From positions 1 to 33,877 of IMG/VR virus record IMGVR_UViG_3300047550_002714: a stretch of DNA of 33,877 nucleotides; one strand, 5' to 3'. The position numbers and the translations under genes were made by a program. The notes under the pieces were generated by a model. That model saw only the letters and a program-made list of their open reading frames with translations. It did no database searches and was not told the DNA's origin. The DNA comes from a virus. Each line of letters starts with the position of its first letter. Positions within the stretch are counted from its first letter, which is position 1. Shown here in pieces: positions 1-5,100 of the stretch.

Positions 1-27
1 CATGTTTATTTTTACTGATTTTTTGTA

Positions 28-45
28 CATGAGGGAGCGCTCATG
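28..45. promoter_or_regulatory. Inverted repeat CATGAG-N6-CTCATG
   Basis: A perfect 6+6 bp inverted repeat (28-33 and 40-45) lies just outside the 3' end of the tRNA-like element. It could be an operator or a short RNA hairpin. Neither strand shows a T-run straight after it, so it is not a classic intrinsic terminator. Positions 1-65 hold no gene that I can support. Confidence 0.3.
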
Positions 46-65
46 TTAATTCCGTAAACATTGGG

Positions 66-162
66 TGTTGGCTGCAAGAATCGAACTTGCTCCCGGACAT
101 GGACTGCCTACCCACCTTTTGGCTCTCGGACTTTCCGTAAACTACCATTATTTAAAGCCAAC
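66..162 (-). ncRNA. tRNA-like element with enlarged anticodon-position arm
   Basis: Read on the minus strand, a perfect 7-bp acceptor stem GTTGGCT/AGCCAAC (162-156 with 73-67) is followed by a D-arm with the usual AATGGTA loop. A 5-bp T-stem GCAAG/CTTGC closes the canonical loop TTCGATT (90-74). The discriminator base is A, with no encoded CCA. The middle does not give a normal 5-bp anticodon stem with a 7-base loop. Instead a 4-bp stem CGGA/TCCG closes a region of about 35 bases, inside which GCC/GGC encloses a 12-base loop. It may be an atypical tRNA, a tRNA mimic that ends a larger RNA, or a degenerate tRNA. No anticodon can be assigned. Confidence 0.5.
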
Positions 163-579
163 ACGACTGCGCACTTATTCACCTTCACCGCTACTTAGTG
201 TCACGGCTACTTCGGTTATCCCTCTGCCACGGGCTGCACTGGCAGTTGCAGTAGTGCGCATGCGTGTTAGCCCTGACTCTTACCCGATCAGGTTAGGTGT
301 TGGCGCATTTATTTAGCCTGTGGCGTCTTAAATACCAACATTGAAGCGGGCAGGGCTTGATACCTGCTGAATATGCTGGCGACTCCATAATCATTCTGAG
401 TTCCCACCTGCCCGCTTTCAGAGTTCACCGGTAGGTTCAGTACGTGCCCTTCCACGCCGCCGCTTCAATCTTGGCCCCAGCCTTTAGCGTCGCTGGGATG
501 GACGGCTACTCGCTGCACTTGGTGCGCTATTTGGTCAGGAACCCCCAATCCTTCCCAAGCATTTGCTTTCGTTTTGTTA
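66..579 (-). ncRNA. Candidate large structured non-coding RNA
   Basis: About 510 bases without a credible gene, clearly GC-richer than the AT-rich phage genes around it and full of inverted repeats. The strongest is a 13-bp stem with one bulge pairing 342-354 with 407-420. Another pairs CCCAGC (476-481) with GCTGGG (492-497). More short stems lie around 215-290. A likely extended -10 promoter (586-594, minus strand) sits at one end and a tRNA-like cloverleaf (66-162) at the other, so one minus-strand transcript would cover the block. Large ornate phage RNAs such as GOLLD and ROOL are of similar size and often lie next to tRNA genes. I cannot match this sequence to either, so family membership is only a hypothesis. 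An 83-codon frame on the plus strand is judged non-coding. Confidence 0.4.
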
Positions 580-585
580 GCTTTG

Positions 586-594
586 CTTATATCA
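586..594 (-). promoter_or_regulatory. Candidate extended -10 promoter for the structured RNA
   Basis: The minus strand reads TGATATAAG, an extended -10 (TGN plus TATAAG). The region 17-18 bases upstream is only weakly like a -35. Transcription would start near 579 and run into the GC-rich structured block. It diverges from the promoter of the HTH operon. Confidence 0.3.
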
Positions 595-643
595 GGAACA
601 CAACTAACGAATGAAATGATAGCAAAAAATCACACATTGCATA

Positions 644-673
644 GTTGTATTTGCACCACGTTGTATTTGTGCA
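644..673 (+). promoter_or_regulatory. Tandem operator-like repeat (copies A and B)
   Basis: Two direct repeats starting GTTGTATTTG begin at 644 (GTTGTATTTGCA) and 660 (GTTGTATTTGTGCA), exactly 16 bp apart. The same element recurs at 5122-5151, also as a pair with 16-bp period, and at 33177-33190. In each case it is oriented toward the transcription unit it precedes. Here it lies directly upstream of the promoter for the HTH genes. It is a likely binding site for a phage or host regulator. Confidence 0.5.
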
Positions 674-679
674 AATAAG

Positions 680-708
680 TATATTTTATGTACTCTAGGA
701 TATACAAT
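680..708 (+). promoter_or_regulatory. Promoter of the HTH operon
   Basis: TATATT (680-685), a 17-bp spacer and TACAAT (703-708). The -35 is weak. The same arrangement occurs at 33212-33240, where the 17-bp spacer is nearly the same (TTATGT, one variable base, CT, one variable base, TAGGA). This conservation is the main support. The first start codon follows 30 bp downstream with a good AGAGG ribosome site. Confidence 0.5.
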
Positions 709-737
709 ACATACACCTAAATAAATTAGAGGTAAAA

Positions 738-956
738 ATGACACAAATAGCTAAACTTGCCAAGTTGTTACAACGTAAACAAGGCTGCACTATGTATGAA
801 GTGTGCCTATTATGCAATAGCACTACCCCTACCAGAAGGCTAAGTGATTTACGTGATCTTGGGTGGTCAATTAAAAAAATAAAAATACAAGGCAAAAATT
901 ATCACAGATTTTATGGGAAACCCCCGAAAAATAAACAATTAAAAGGTATTTTATGA
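738..956 (+). CDS. Winged helix-turn-helix protein (HTH_39-like)
   Basis: A 72-residue basic protein. The segment from about residue 5 to 60 matches the pattern of small phage winged-helix domains: a first helix (IAKLAKLLQ), a helix pair in which TTPTRRLSDLRDLGW is the recognition region, then a basic wing. It probably binds DNA as a regulator of early phage genes. AGAGG precedes the ATG with good spacing. It is the first gene after the repeat-flanked promoter, and its TGA overlaps the next start (ATGA). The binding site is not known. The tandem repeats upstream would be the natural candidate for autoregulation, but that is inference. Confidence 0.7.
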   Translation: MTQIAKLAKLLQRKQGCTMYEVCLLCNSTTPTRRLSDLRDLGWSIKKIKIQGKNYHRFYGKPPKNKQLKGIL

Positions 957-1153
957 CACCAAAAGAAGTAAGAGAATTAAGAATTAAAGCCGGATTGACG
1001 CAAAAAAAATGCGCTGAAATGTTTGGAATTACTTTAAATGCTTGGCAAAAAAAAGAAACAAGTTATAAGGATTCAACACATAACAGAAATATTAGCAATG
1101 CTGAAATTATTGTATTAAAACGCTTGGCAAAGAAAAAATTTAATTATGAATAA
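953..1153 (+). CDS. XRE-family HTH transcriptional regulator
   Basis: A 66-residue protein. Residues 3-36 form a typical Cro/C1-type helix-turn-helix: VRELRIKAGLTQKKCAEMFG followed by the recognition helix around ITLNAWQKKE. There is no C-terminal protease or dimerisation domain of CI type, so it is more like Cro or a small phage regulator than a full lysogenic repressor. Translation is coupled to the preceding gene by ATGA. Together the two genes make a two-regulator start to this operon. No integrase is present in the window, so a lysogenic life style cannot be shown. Confidence 0.75.
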   Translation: MTPKEVRELRIKAGLTQKKCAEMFGITLNAWQKKETSYKDSTHNRNISNAEIIVLKRLAKKKFNYE

Positions 1154-1286
1154 AAAAATAATTGAAAACTTGCTTTTTTACGGCTCAATCATTGCTTTAA
1201 TTGTGTGCTTACATTTTATTATGCAAAGCGAAATTGAAAACGGCTATTCTTTTATTGAAAAAGGAAATTTAGATGAAACTACTTAA
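1146..1286 (+). CDS. Small membrane protein
   Basis: A 46-codon gene that starts inside the end of the XRE gene (8-bp overlap) and ends inside the next gene. Residues 9-27 are hydrophobic (LLFYGSIIALIVCLHFIM), flanked by a lysine-rich N-terminus and an acidic C-terminus, consistent with one membrane span and the N-terminus inside. It has no recognisable family. Its place between regulators and unknown genes fits an accessory host-takeover or exclusion function, but nothing in the sequence proves this. Confidence 0.45.
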   Translation: MNKKIIENLLFYGSIIALIVCLHFIMQSEIENGYSFIEKGNLDETT

Positions 1287-1512
1287 AACTACACCGTGGC
1301 TTAGTGGAGAAGAAAAGCCACTATCAGATCGCATTGGCCCGTATGAGCGTGATTACACGGAGGAACAAAACGGCTTTAAAACATACTGGTGTTGGTGGGA
1401 TGGTAATTTTTTTGGTTTCCCTGCTAATTCGCCAAAAGCATCAAAGCAAATTTACAAACTTTTCGGGCATTCTGATTATCAAAACTTACCTTGGCGTGGG
1501 GCGCTAAAATGA
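1273..1512 (+). CDS. Unknown phage protein, Trp-rich
   Basis: A 79-residue protein of unknown function. It starts at ATG after AAGGAAATTT, a good ribosome site that lies inside the previous gene. The middle is rich in aromatic residues (YWCWWDGNFFGF), which suggests a small beta-sheet fold. Its stop overlaps the next start (ATGA). An alternative frame over the same bases (1304-1507) lacks a ribosome site and is judged a shadow. Confidence 0.6.
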   Translation: MKLLKTTPWLSGEEKPLSDRIGPYERDYTEEQNGFKTYWCWWDGNFFGFPANSPKASKQIYKLFGHSDYQNLPWRGALK

Positions 1513-1706
1513 AATACGGAATTGATAAACCACATTTGTTTTACAAAAATGGTCTATGGCGAGTTGTACAGCTTGGGCGCTTGACTAGTTTTGGCGGAAC
1601 AATCCAATATGCATTAGATTCTTTTAAACACTATAATGCAGCCATTAAAAACTACAATGCAACAAATACTAATCGTTACAAGCCAATTTCAAATTTATAT
1701 GATTGA
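1509..1706 (+). CDS. Unknown small phage protein
   Basis: A 65-residue protein beginning MKYGIDKPHLFYKNGLW. This start, coupled by ATGA to the gene before it, is preferred over an upstream GTG-like start six codons earlier. Similar short proteins beginning MKYG.DKP with a GLWRVV core are, from memory, common in phages of proteobacteria, but no function is known. The last 31 bp overlap the 3' end of the convergent ninB gene, so no terminator separates the two operons. Confidence 0.6.
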   Translation: MKYGIDKPHLFYKNGLWRVVQLGRLTSFGGTIQYALDSFKHYNAAIKNYNATNTNRYKPISNLYD

Positions 1707-2044
1707 ATGTACTCGATAAGACTGCTAGAGCGCTCCTTGGACATTCTAGCAGTGCTTTCCCTAAGCTGGACTAATTCCCCTTCAATACCAGAAATAAGCT
1801 CAGTCTGGCCTTTAGTTGCTTCTGTATGCGCAGAAACTAATATTACCTTCCAATCTTCTGCATTTCTTGGTTTTCCAGCAAACTCCATCCCGTCGAATTC
1901 TTGGATTAAAGCGTGTAGTTTTGCATTTTGATCCAAAGACCGACGCTTAGGCCGCACAATAACCTCCCACCCATCAGGCGCATCTTTAACAGCATCAATC
2001 GCACGCTGGCGAACGTCGTTATTTATTAAAGTGAGTTTTTGCAT
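1676..2044 (-). CDS. ninB: NinB-like recombination protein
   Basis: A 122-residue protein with the NinB pattern: RSLDQNAKLHALI (residues 35-47), EDWKVILVSA (63-72) and LVQLRESTARMSK (91-103), close to the family's usual length. Lambda NinB (Orf) binds single-stranded DNA and SSB and replaces RecFOR at the loading step of recombination. It is the last gene of the leftward replication operon and overlaps the resolvase gene by 26 bp, so the pair probably acts together on recombination intermediates. Its 3' end overlaps the convergent operon by 31 bp. Confidence 0.85.
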   Translation of the reverse strand: MQKLTLINNDVRQRAIDAVKDAPDGWEVIVRPKRRSLDQNAKLHALIQEFDGMEFAGKPRNAEDWKVILVSAHTEATKGQTELISGIEGELVQLRESTARMSKERSSSLIEYIQSYKFEIGL

Positions 2045-2474
2045 AGTCTAAAATAGCAAGTGCATCAGCTTCGTTATCGTCAGCAGGCTCAAACCCCCGC
2101 CGTTTTGCTTCTTGTATCATTAAAAACTTTCCAGCGTTACCGTTATTAGTCCAATGTTTTTTAACCGTTTTAACAGGCACGCCAACAAGCTTTATATTTT
2201 TTTCACAACAAAAAGCCTGCAAAACACCTTGAAAAGCGCCGTAAGCATGCGCAGCATATATTCCACCTTTTGCATGCCTTTCAACTTTTTCGTAAAAAAT
2301 AACATCAGGATATAAATTAGAACAAAAAGCATTTAGCCAATATCTAAAATGCAAATAATTATGCCCTATTTCTCCTTTATATTTTTTATGGCTAACTGAT
2401 TGACTGACAATTTTTTCATTATTGCAAGCCGCCGCACCCATTTTATTGCCAAGGTCAAGAGCTAGGATTTTCAT
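2019..2474 (-). CDS. RuvC-like Holliday junction resolvase
   Basis: A 151-residue RNase H-fold nuclease. Acidic residues fit a RuvC-type active site: D7 in LALDLGNKMG, E62 in VIFYEKVERH, and E135/D137 in DDNEADALAIL. Phages use such enzymes to resolve branched DNA before packaging. It overlaps ninB downstream and the small gene at 2455-2658 upstream. The annotation as a junction resolvase rests on fold and catalytic pattern. The exact substrate preference cannot be read from the sequence. Confidence 0.8.
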   Translation of the reverse strand: MKILALDLGNKMGAAACNNEKIVSQSVSHKKYKGEIGHNYLHFRYWLNAFCSNLYPDVIFYEKVERHAKGGIYAAHAYGAFQGVLQAFCCEKNIKLVGVPVKTVKKHWTNNGNAGKFLMIQEAKRRGFEPADDNEADALAILDYAKTHFNK

Positions 2475-2658
2475 TTTTGGCCTTTATCTGGTCAATAGCC
2501 CATTGACAATACAGCGCACCGTCTAGCAATTCCTCTTTTAAGTGCTGCAAACGATCTTCTAGCTCTGCCATGTTTTGTGACAGTGTTAAACCGTATTTTT
2601 TAATACCCAACTGCTGACGTTTTTTAATTTCAGAGATTACTTTATCTTCAATTTCCAT
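2455..2658 (-). CDS. Small MazG/NTP-pyrophosphatase-like phage protein
   Basis: A 67-residue helical protein with the pattern RQQLGIKKYG, then LQHLKEELLDGALYCQWAI. This resembles short phage proteins of the all-alpha NTP pyrophosphatase type, in which EE..D acidic residues bind magnesium. It is shorter than a complete MazG domain, so activity is uncertain and it may only be a relative. It sits between a small zinc-finger-like gene and the resolvase, overlapping both. Confidence 0.55.
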   Translation of the reverse strand: MEIEDKVISEIKKRQQLGIKKYGLTLSQNMAELEDRLQHLKEELLDGALYCQWAIDQIKAKNENPSS

Positions 2659-2830
2659 TTTTTAATTCTTTCAAAATATCTTCACGGCTTGGCGAATTTA
2701 TATATCTTCCTATAACCTCAAGCATAATTTCCTGACGTTTTTTGCTCGGCCGACTGTCCTTTATCAGTCTAGCGCAGCACTTTAAACAATTAAAGTTATA
2801 TCGGCCTAGCTTGTTGCAAGAATCACACAT
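2648..2830 (-). CDS. Small Cys-rich (zinc finger-like) protein
   Basis: A 60-residue protein starting MCDSCNKLGRYNFNCLKCCARL. The CxxC (residues 2-5) and CLKCC (15-19) motifs suggest a zinc-binding N-terminal knuckle. The rest is helical and charged. It overlaps the end of the helicase-loader gene by 8 bp. Short proteins of this layout occur beside DnaC-like genes in other phages, as far as I recall, but the function is unknown. Confidence 0.55.
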   Translation of the reverse strand: MCDSCNKLGRYNFNCLKCCARLIKDSRPSKKRQEIMLEVIGRYINSPSREDILKELKNGN

Positions 2831-3611
2831 TTAACCTACCTCGGTGACTATCCCAAGTAAACGCAATTCTCATGCCGCCATCTTCTCTTAATCGGTCGAA
2901 AATTCGTTCTCCTAAATATTCTTTAACCTCACTCACCTCAAGATTCGATAGTAAAATACTTGGCTTCCTCTTTTCGTACCGTTCGTTCAAAATATCAAAC
3001 AACATATTTTTTTCAAACTCACTACCAAACTGAACCCCAACCTCATCAAGTATCAATAAATCAGGATACACAAACGCGTCAATCGCTTCGCTTTCGCTTT
3101 CTTCGCTTCCTTTTGACCAGGTGTCCTTTATTCTGCGAATGGCCCTTAAAACGGTTGTAAACAAAACTGTATGGCCTTTTTCTAAAGCACTTAACGCAAT
3201 TCCCACCGATAAATGTGTTTTCCCAGTACCCGGCTTTCCAATAAAAAGCCCACTTTTACCCGTTTTCATTACAGAATCAAATTCATCCGCATATTTTTGG
3301 CAAATTGTGAACGCTTTTTTTTGCGCTTCGTTTTCAGCCTTAAAAGTTGACAGTGTTTTTTCTTTGAATCGGTCAGGTATGCCAGATATACCTAACTTTT
3401 TTTGCCATGCAACAATTTTCCTTTCGCGGTCTTCAATCTCTTTTTGCGCTTTTTCTTCTTCCTCTTTTTTTAAACTCCTTTCTTCCGAACAGACTGGGCA
3501 TGGAGACCACCATCTGCCAAACCATAAGGTAGAGCTATACTCGCCATGAATTTCACATACTTTTTTTTCAGTAGCCGTTTTTAATGAATCACCAATTTTA
3601 ACAAATGTCAT
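2823..3611 (-). CDS. DnaC-like helicase loader (AAA+ ATPase)
   Basis: A 262-residue protein. The N-terminus carries a probable zinc site (C19, H22, C38, C41). A coiled-coil linker (about 44-72) follows, then a AAA+ domain with Walker A GKPGTGKT (125-132), Walker B LLILDE (185-190) and a sensor-1 region ILLSNL (219-224). This layout is that of DnaC / IstB-type loaders that place the host DnaB helicase on the phage origin. It follows the DUF1376 gene with a 4-bp overlap, so initiator-like protein and loader are made together. No phage helicase or polymerase is seen, so the phage probably uses host enzymes. Confidence 0.85.
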   Translation of the reverse strand: MTFVKIGDSLKTATEKKVCEIHGEYSSTLWFGRWWSPCPVCSEERSLKKEEEEKAQKEIEDRERKIVAWQKKLGISGIPDRFKEKTLSTFKAENEAQKKAFTICQKYADEFDSVMKTGKSGLFIGKPGTGKTHLSVGIALSALEKGHTVLFTTVLRAIRRIKDTWSKGSEESESEAIDAFVYPDLLILDEVGVQFGSEFEKNMLFDILNERYEKRKPSILLSNLEVSEVKEYLGERIFDRLREDGGMRIAFTWDSHRGRLNV

Positions 3612-4345
3612 AGCAGGCCCGTCTCTCCGTAGTCTTTTTCGTCAAATCCACCGCTTTTATTTTGTTTTTTAGATTCTGGCTCATCTTGCCACCTTCCTTG
3701 ATTTAAATAAGTCGCAGGGTTTGGTATGAATTGCCCGCCTTCTTTCAGCCATTGGTCGCTTTTTGTTTGCCAGTCTAAAGCATTAAGCACACCATCAAAA
3801 ACAGTTTGATTCTTAACCATTTTTAAAAATGATTTTCTTGCGGCTTCTTTACCTACTTTCTTTGGATAAATATTCCAAAAAACATCAAACCTTTTCGAGC
3901 AATCGCTCGATATGGTTTCATCTGGTTTATGGTTTATGGTTCTTGGTTCTTGGTTAATGGTTAATGGTTCTTGGTTAGTTAAACATTCATCTAGCATGTG
4001 TTCAATATGTGTTGAATTATGTTTCCTTGCTAATGCTGAGGCCCTTCCCGCCCTTGACTTAGATTCAACATTGGCGTGATATTTAGCAATTTCAGCATCA
4101 CATCTATTGTTATGATATCCATCAAATTCAAGTGTAAAAAATTCATCTAAAACAACTTTTAATGCTGCTTTTTCTTGCTCATCACGCGCTAAAATGCGAC
4201 GAGCTAACGCTTCAAAATCAGTAATTAACGGTTTTTCTGTGTCGTAATACAACTCTATTAAGTCTCTGTACAAAGCACGTTCAACGCGTGTTAAATGTCG
4301 TGTAGCGTTATTGAAGTCTCCGATGTGGTGTTGGTAGAAGTTCAT
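3608..4345 (-). CDS. DUF1376 (YdaU-like) replication initiation protein
   Basis: A 245-residue protein starting MNFYQHHIGDF. The ATG at 4345 is coupled to the upstream stop (ATGA); a longer start five codons earlier is possible. Residues 1-95 are the DUF1376 fold. A low-complexity linker (NQEPLTI, NQEPRTI, NHKP) follows, then a C-terminal region with RFDVFWNIYPKKVGKEAA and FIPNPATYLNQGRW, typical of phage O-like replisome organisers. The linker is encoded by eight tandem 7-bp units, so the gene may hold the origin as lambda O does. Its place directly before the helicase loader supports an initiator role. DNA binding itself is not proven. Confidence 0.75.
   Translation of the reverse strand: MNFYQHHIGDFNNATRHLTRVERALYRDLIELYYDTEKPLITDFEALARRILARDEQEKAALKVVLDEFFTLEFDGYHNNRCDAEIAKYHANVESKSRAGRASALARKHNSTHIEHMLDECLTNQEPLTINQEPRTINHKPDETISSDCSKRFDVFWNIYPKKVGKEAARKSFLKMVKNQTVFDGVLNALDWQTKSDQWLKEGGQFIPNPATYLNQGRWQDEPESKKQNKSGGFDEKDYGETGLL
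3923..3978 (-). repeat. Eight tandem heptamers; candidate origin iterons
   Basis: On the plus strand the array reads TGGTTNN eight times without interruption (NN = TA, TA, CT, CT, AA, AA, CT, AG). Three units make 21 bp, so the protein linker repeats every seven residues (NQEPxTI). Lambda-type origins are iteron arrays inside the initiator gene, so this is a strong place to look for the replication origin. A plain low-complexity linker that grew by slippage is the alternative. Confidence 0.6.
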
Positions 4346-4875
4346 GCTTGGGCCATCCATTCCTCGACTGTTTTACTGCCCTTATCGCGGTTGCATTTTT
4401 TGCACGCTGTAGTCAGGTTATTGTCGCTATTGTTTCCGCCGCGGGATACCGGATAAACATGATCGCACTCCAGTTCTCCGCTTCGTGCACCGCAATATGT
4501 GCAAGTATAATTGTCGCGCTCAAATATGCGCTTTCTAATAGCCTTCCACTCGTCTATTGGTGGTCGTAGTTTTTCTATTCTAGGATCTGACGGTATCCAT
4601 CCTCTTTCATGCCATAGATGAATTTCAGCCTCAATTATTTTATCAACATATTGACCATTATCATTCAAAACAAAAAATCTATTAAGCACAAACTTAACCG
4701 CATCTATCTCAATATCTGATGATGCCCAAGTCCACTCTATAGCCTGCTCAAGCGTTGGAAAAGTCTCTCGGTCGTAGCACGCATCAATAAGAAGCGTGTA
4801 CGCTCCGTGTTGAAGCATTGAAAGCCTGCCCGCTTTTTTTGCGTAGTCGCCTAAATTTCTTTTGTAGTAATGCAT
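4342..4875 (-). CDS. DUF1376-HNH endonuclease fusion
   Basis: A 177-residue protein with two parts. Residues 1-88 (MHYYKRNLGDYAKKAGRLSM...) are a DUF1376-like domain, a paralogue of the N-terminus of the next gene. Residues 108-170 are an HNH nuclease: C125/C128, C137-D138-H139, N152/N153 and C158/C161, the four cysteines building the usual zinc site. It is the first gene of the replication operon, directly after the C4-like RNA leader, with a weak GGGG ribosome site 5 bases before ATG. It may nick or cut at the origin, or be a selfish endonuclease fused to a replication domain. Both domains look intact. Confidence 0.8.
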   Translation of the reverse strand: MHYYKRNLGDYAKKAGRLSMLQHGAYTLLIDACYDRETFPTLEQAIEWTWASSDIEIDAVKFVLNRFFVLNDNGQYVDKIIEAEIHLWHERGWIPSDPRIEKLRPPIDEWKAIRKRIFERDNYTCTYCGARSGELECDHVYPVSRGGNNSDNNLTTACKKCNRDKGSKTVEEWMAQA

Positions 4876-4892
4876 AAAACCCCATAAAAAAA

Positions 4893-4967
4893 GGGCTACA
4901 CCTGCACTCTCATCCTTTCGGAAGTTGGCCGAACGGTTCAGTAACCGCCAGAGTGCATGTGTAACCC
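4893..4967 (-). ncRNA. C4 antisense RNA-like three-way junction leader
   Basis: The outer stem pairs 4893-4910 with 4950-4967 (18 positions, one true mismatch when read on the minus strand, where another pair becomes G-U). Inside are a 5-bp hairpin CGGTT-ACTG-AACCG and a short stem-loop CTTCCGAAAGGA with a GNRA-type tetraloop. Shape, size and core bases (GGCGGTTACTGAACC, GGCCAACTTCC) agree with my memory of C4 antisense RNA of phages P1/P7 and relatives, which blocks translation of antirepressor genes. Seven T residues follow on the minus strand, then ATG of the DUF1376-HNH gene 18 bases beyond the stem. It could therefore act as processed antisense RNA, attenuator or both. Confidence 0.6.
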
Positions 4968-4975
4968 TACTGAAT

Positions 4976-4993
4976 TATCGCAGCCAAGCGATA
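4976..4993. promoter_or_regulatory. Dyad TATCGC-N6-GCGATA at the predicted start site
   Basis: A perfect 6+6 bp inverted repeat covers the expected transcription start (about 4992) of the minus-strand promoter at 4999-5026. It could be an operator, or a protective 5' hairpin on the C4-containing transcript. Confidence 0.4.
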
Positions 4994-4998
4994 TGGCT

Positions 4999-5026
4999 AT
5001 TTTACATACTCAAACAATAATTGCAA
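4999..5026 (-). promoter_or_regulatory. Sigma70-type promoter for C4-like RNA and replication operon
   Basis: On the minus strand: -35 TTGCAA (5026-5021), a 16-bp spacer, -10 TAAAAT (5004-4999), with TATG just before the -10. Transcription would begin near 4992, about 25 bases before the C4-like stem, and continue into the DUF1376-HNH gene. Confidence 0.55.
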
Positions 5027-5028
5027 GC

Positions 5029-5057
5029 AAAAAAAAGCCCCGCAAACAATGCAGGGC
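5029..5057 (-). terminator. Intrinsic terminator
   Basis: On the minus strand a GC-rich stem (5057-5051 with 5043-5037) closes a 7-base loop and is followed by eight T (5036-5029). It ends transcripts from the promoter at 5107-5134 just before the second leftward promoter starts, so the small RNA and the replication operon are separate transcripts unless read-through occurs. Confidence 0.65.
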
Positions 5058-5100
5058 AAATACCGCACAATGCGGCTAGAGGAGACAAAAATGAAATAAC
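5029..5100 (-). ncRNA. Candidate phage small RNA with Shine-Dalgarno-complementary 5' end
   Basis: It is bounded by a minus-strand promoter (5107-5134; start near 5100) and an intrinsic terminator (5029-5057), giving a transcript of about 72 bases. The 5' 25 bases are unpaired and contain GTCTCCTC, the complement of a strong ribosome site. Two hairpins follow: CCGCA/TGCGG (5063-5075) and the terminator stem, ending in eight U. The complement of the 5' segment (5079-5093) matches the start region of the gene at 33275 in 13 of 15 bases, so it could silence that operon. Alternatively the plus strand here is only a leader with an unused ribosome site. Confidence 0.45.

Noticed and set aside
65-316. 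83-codon open frame on the plus strand
   Set aside because: It has no ribosome site and lies across the tRNA-like fold and other stems of the minus-strand RNA. The translation has no recognisable fold.
953-1153. CI-type lysogenic repressor
   Set aside because: The protein is only a 66-residue HTH without protease or dimerisation domain, and no integrase or attachment site is visible, so a temperate life style is not supported.
3923-3978. CRISPR-like array
   Set aside because: The repeats are contiguous 7-bp units without spacers and are in frame with a coding linker. No CRISPR array was seen anywhere in the window.
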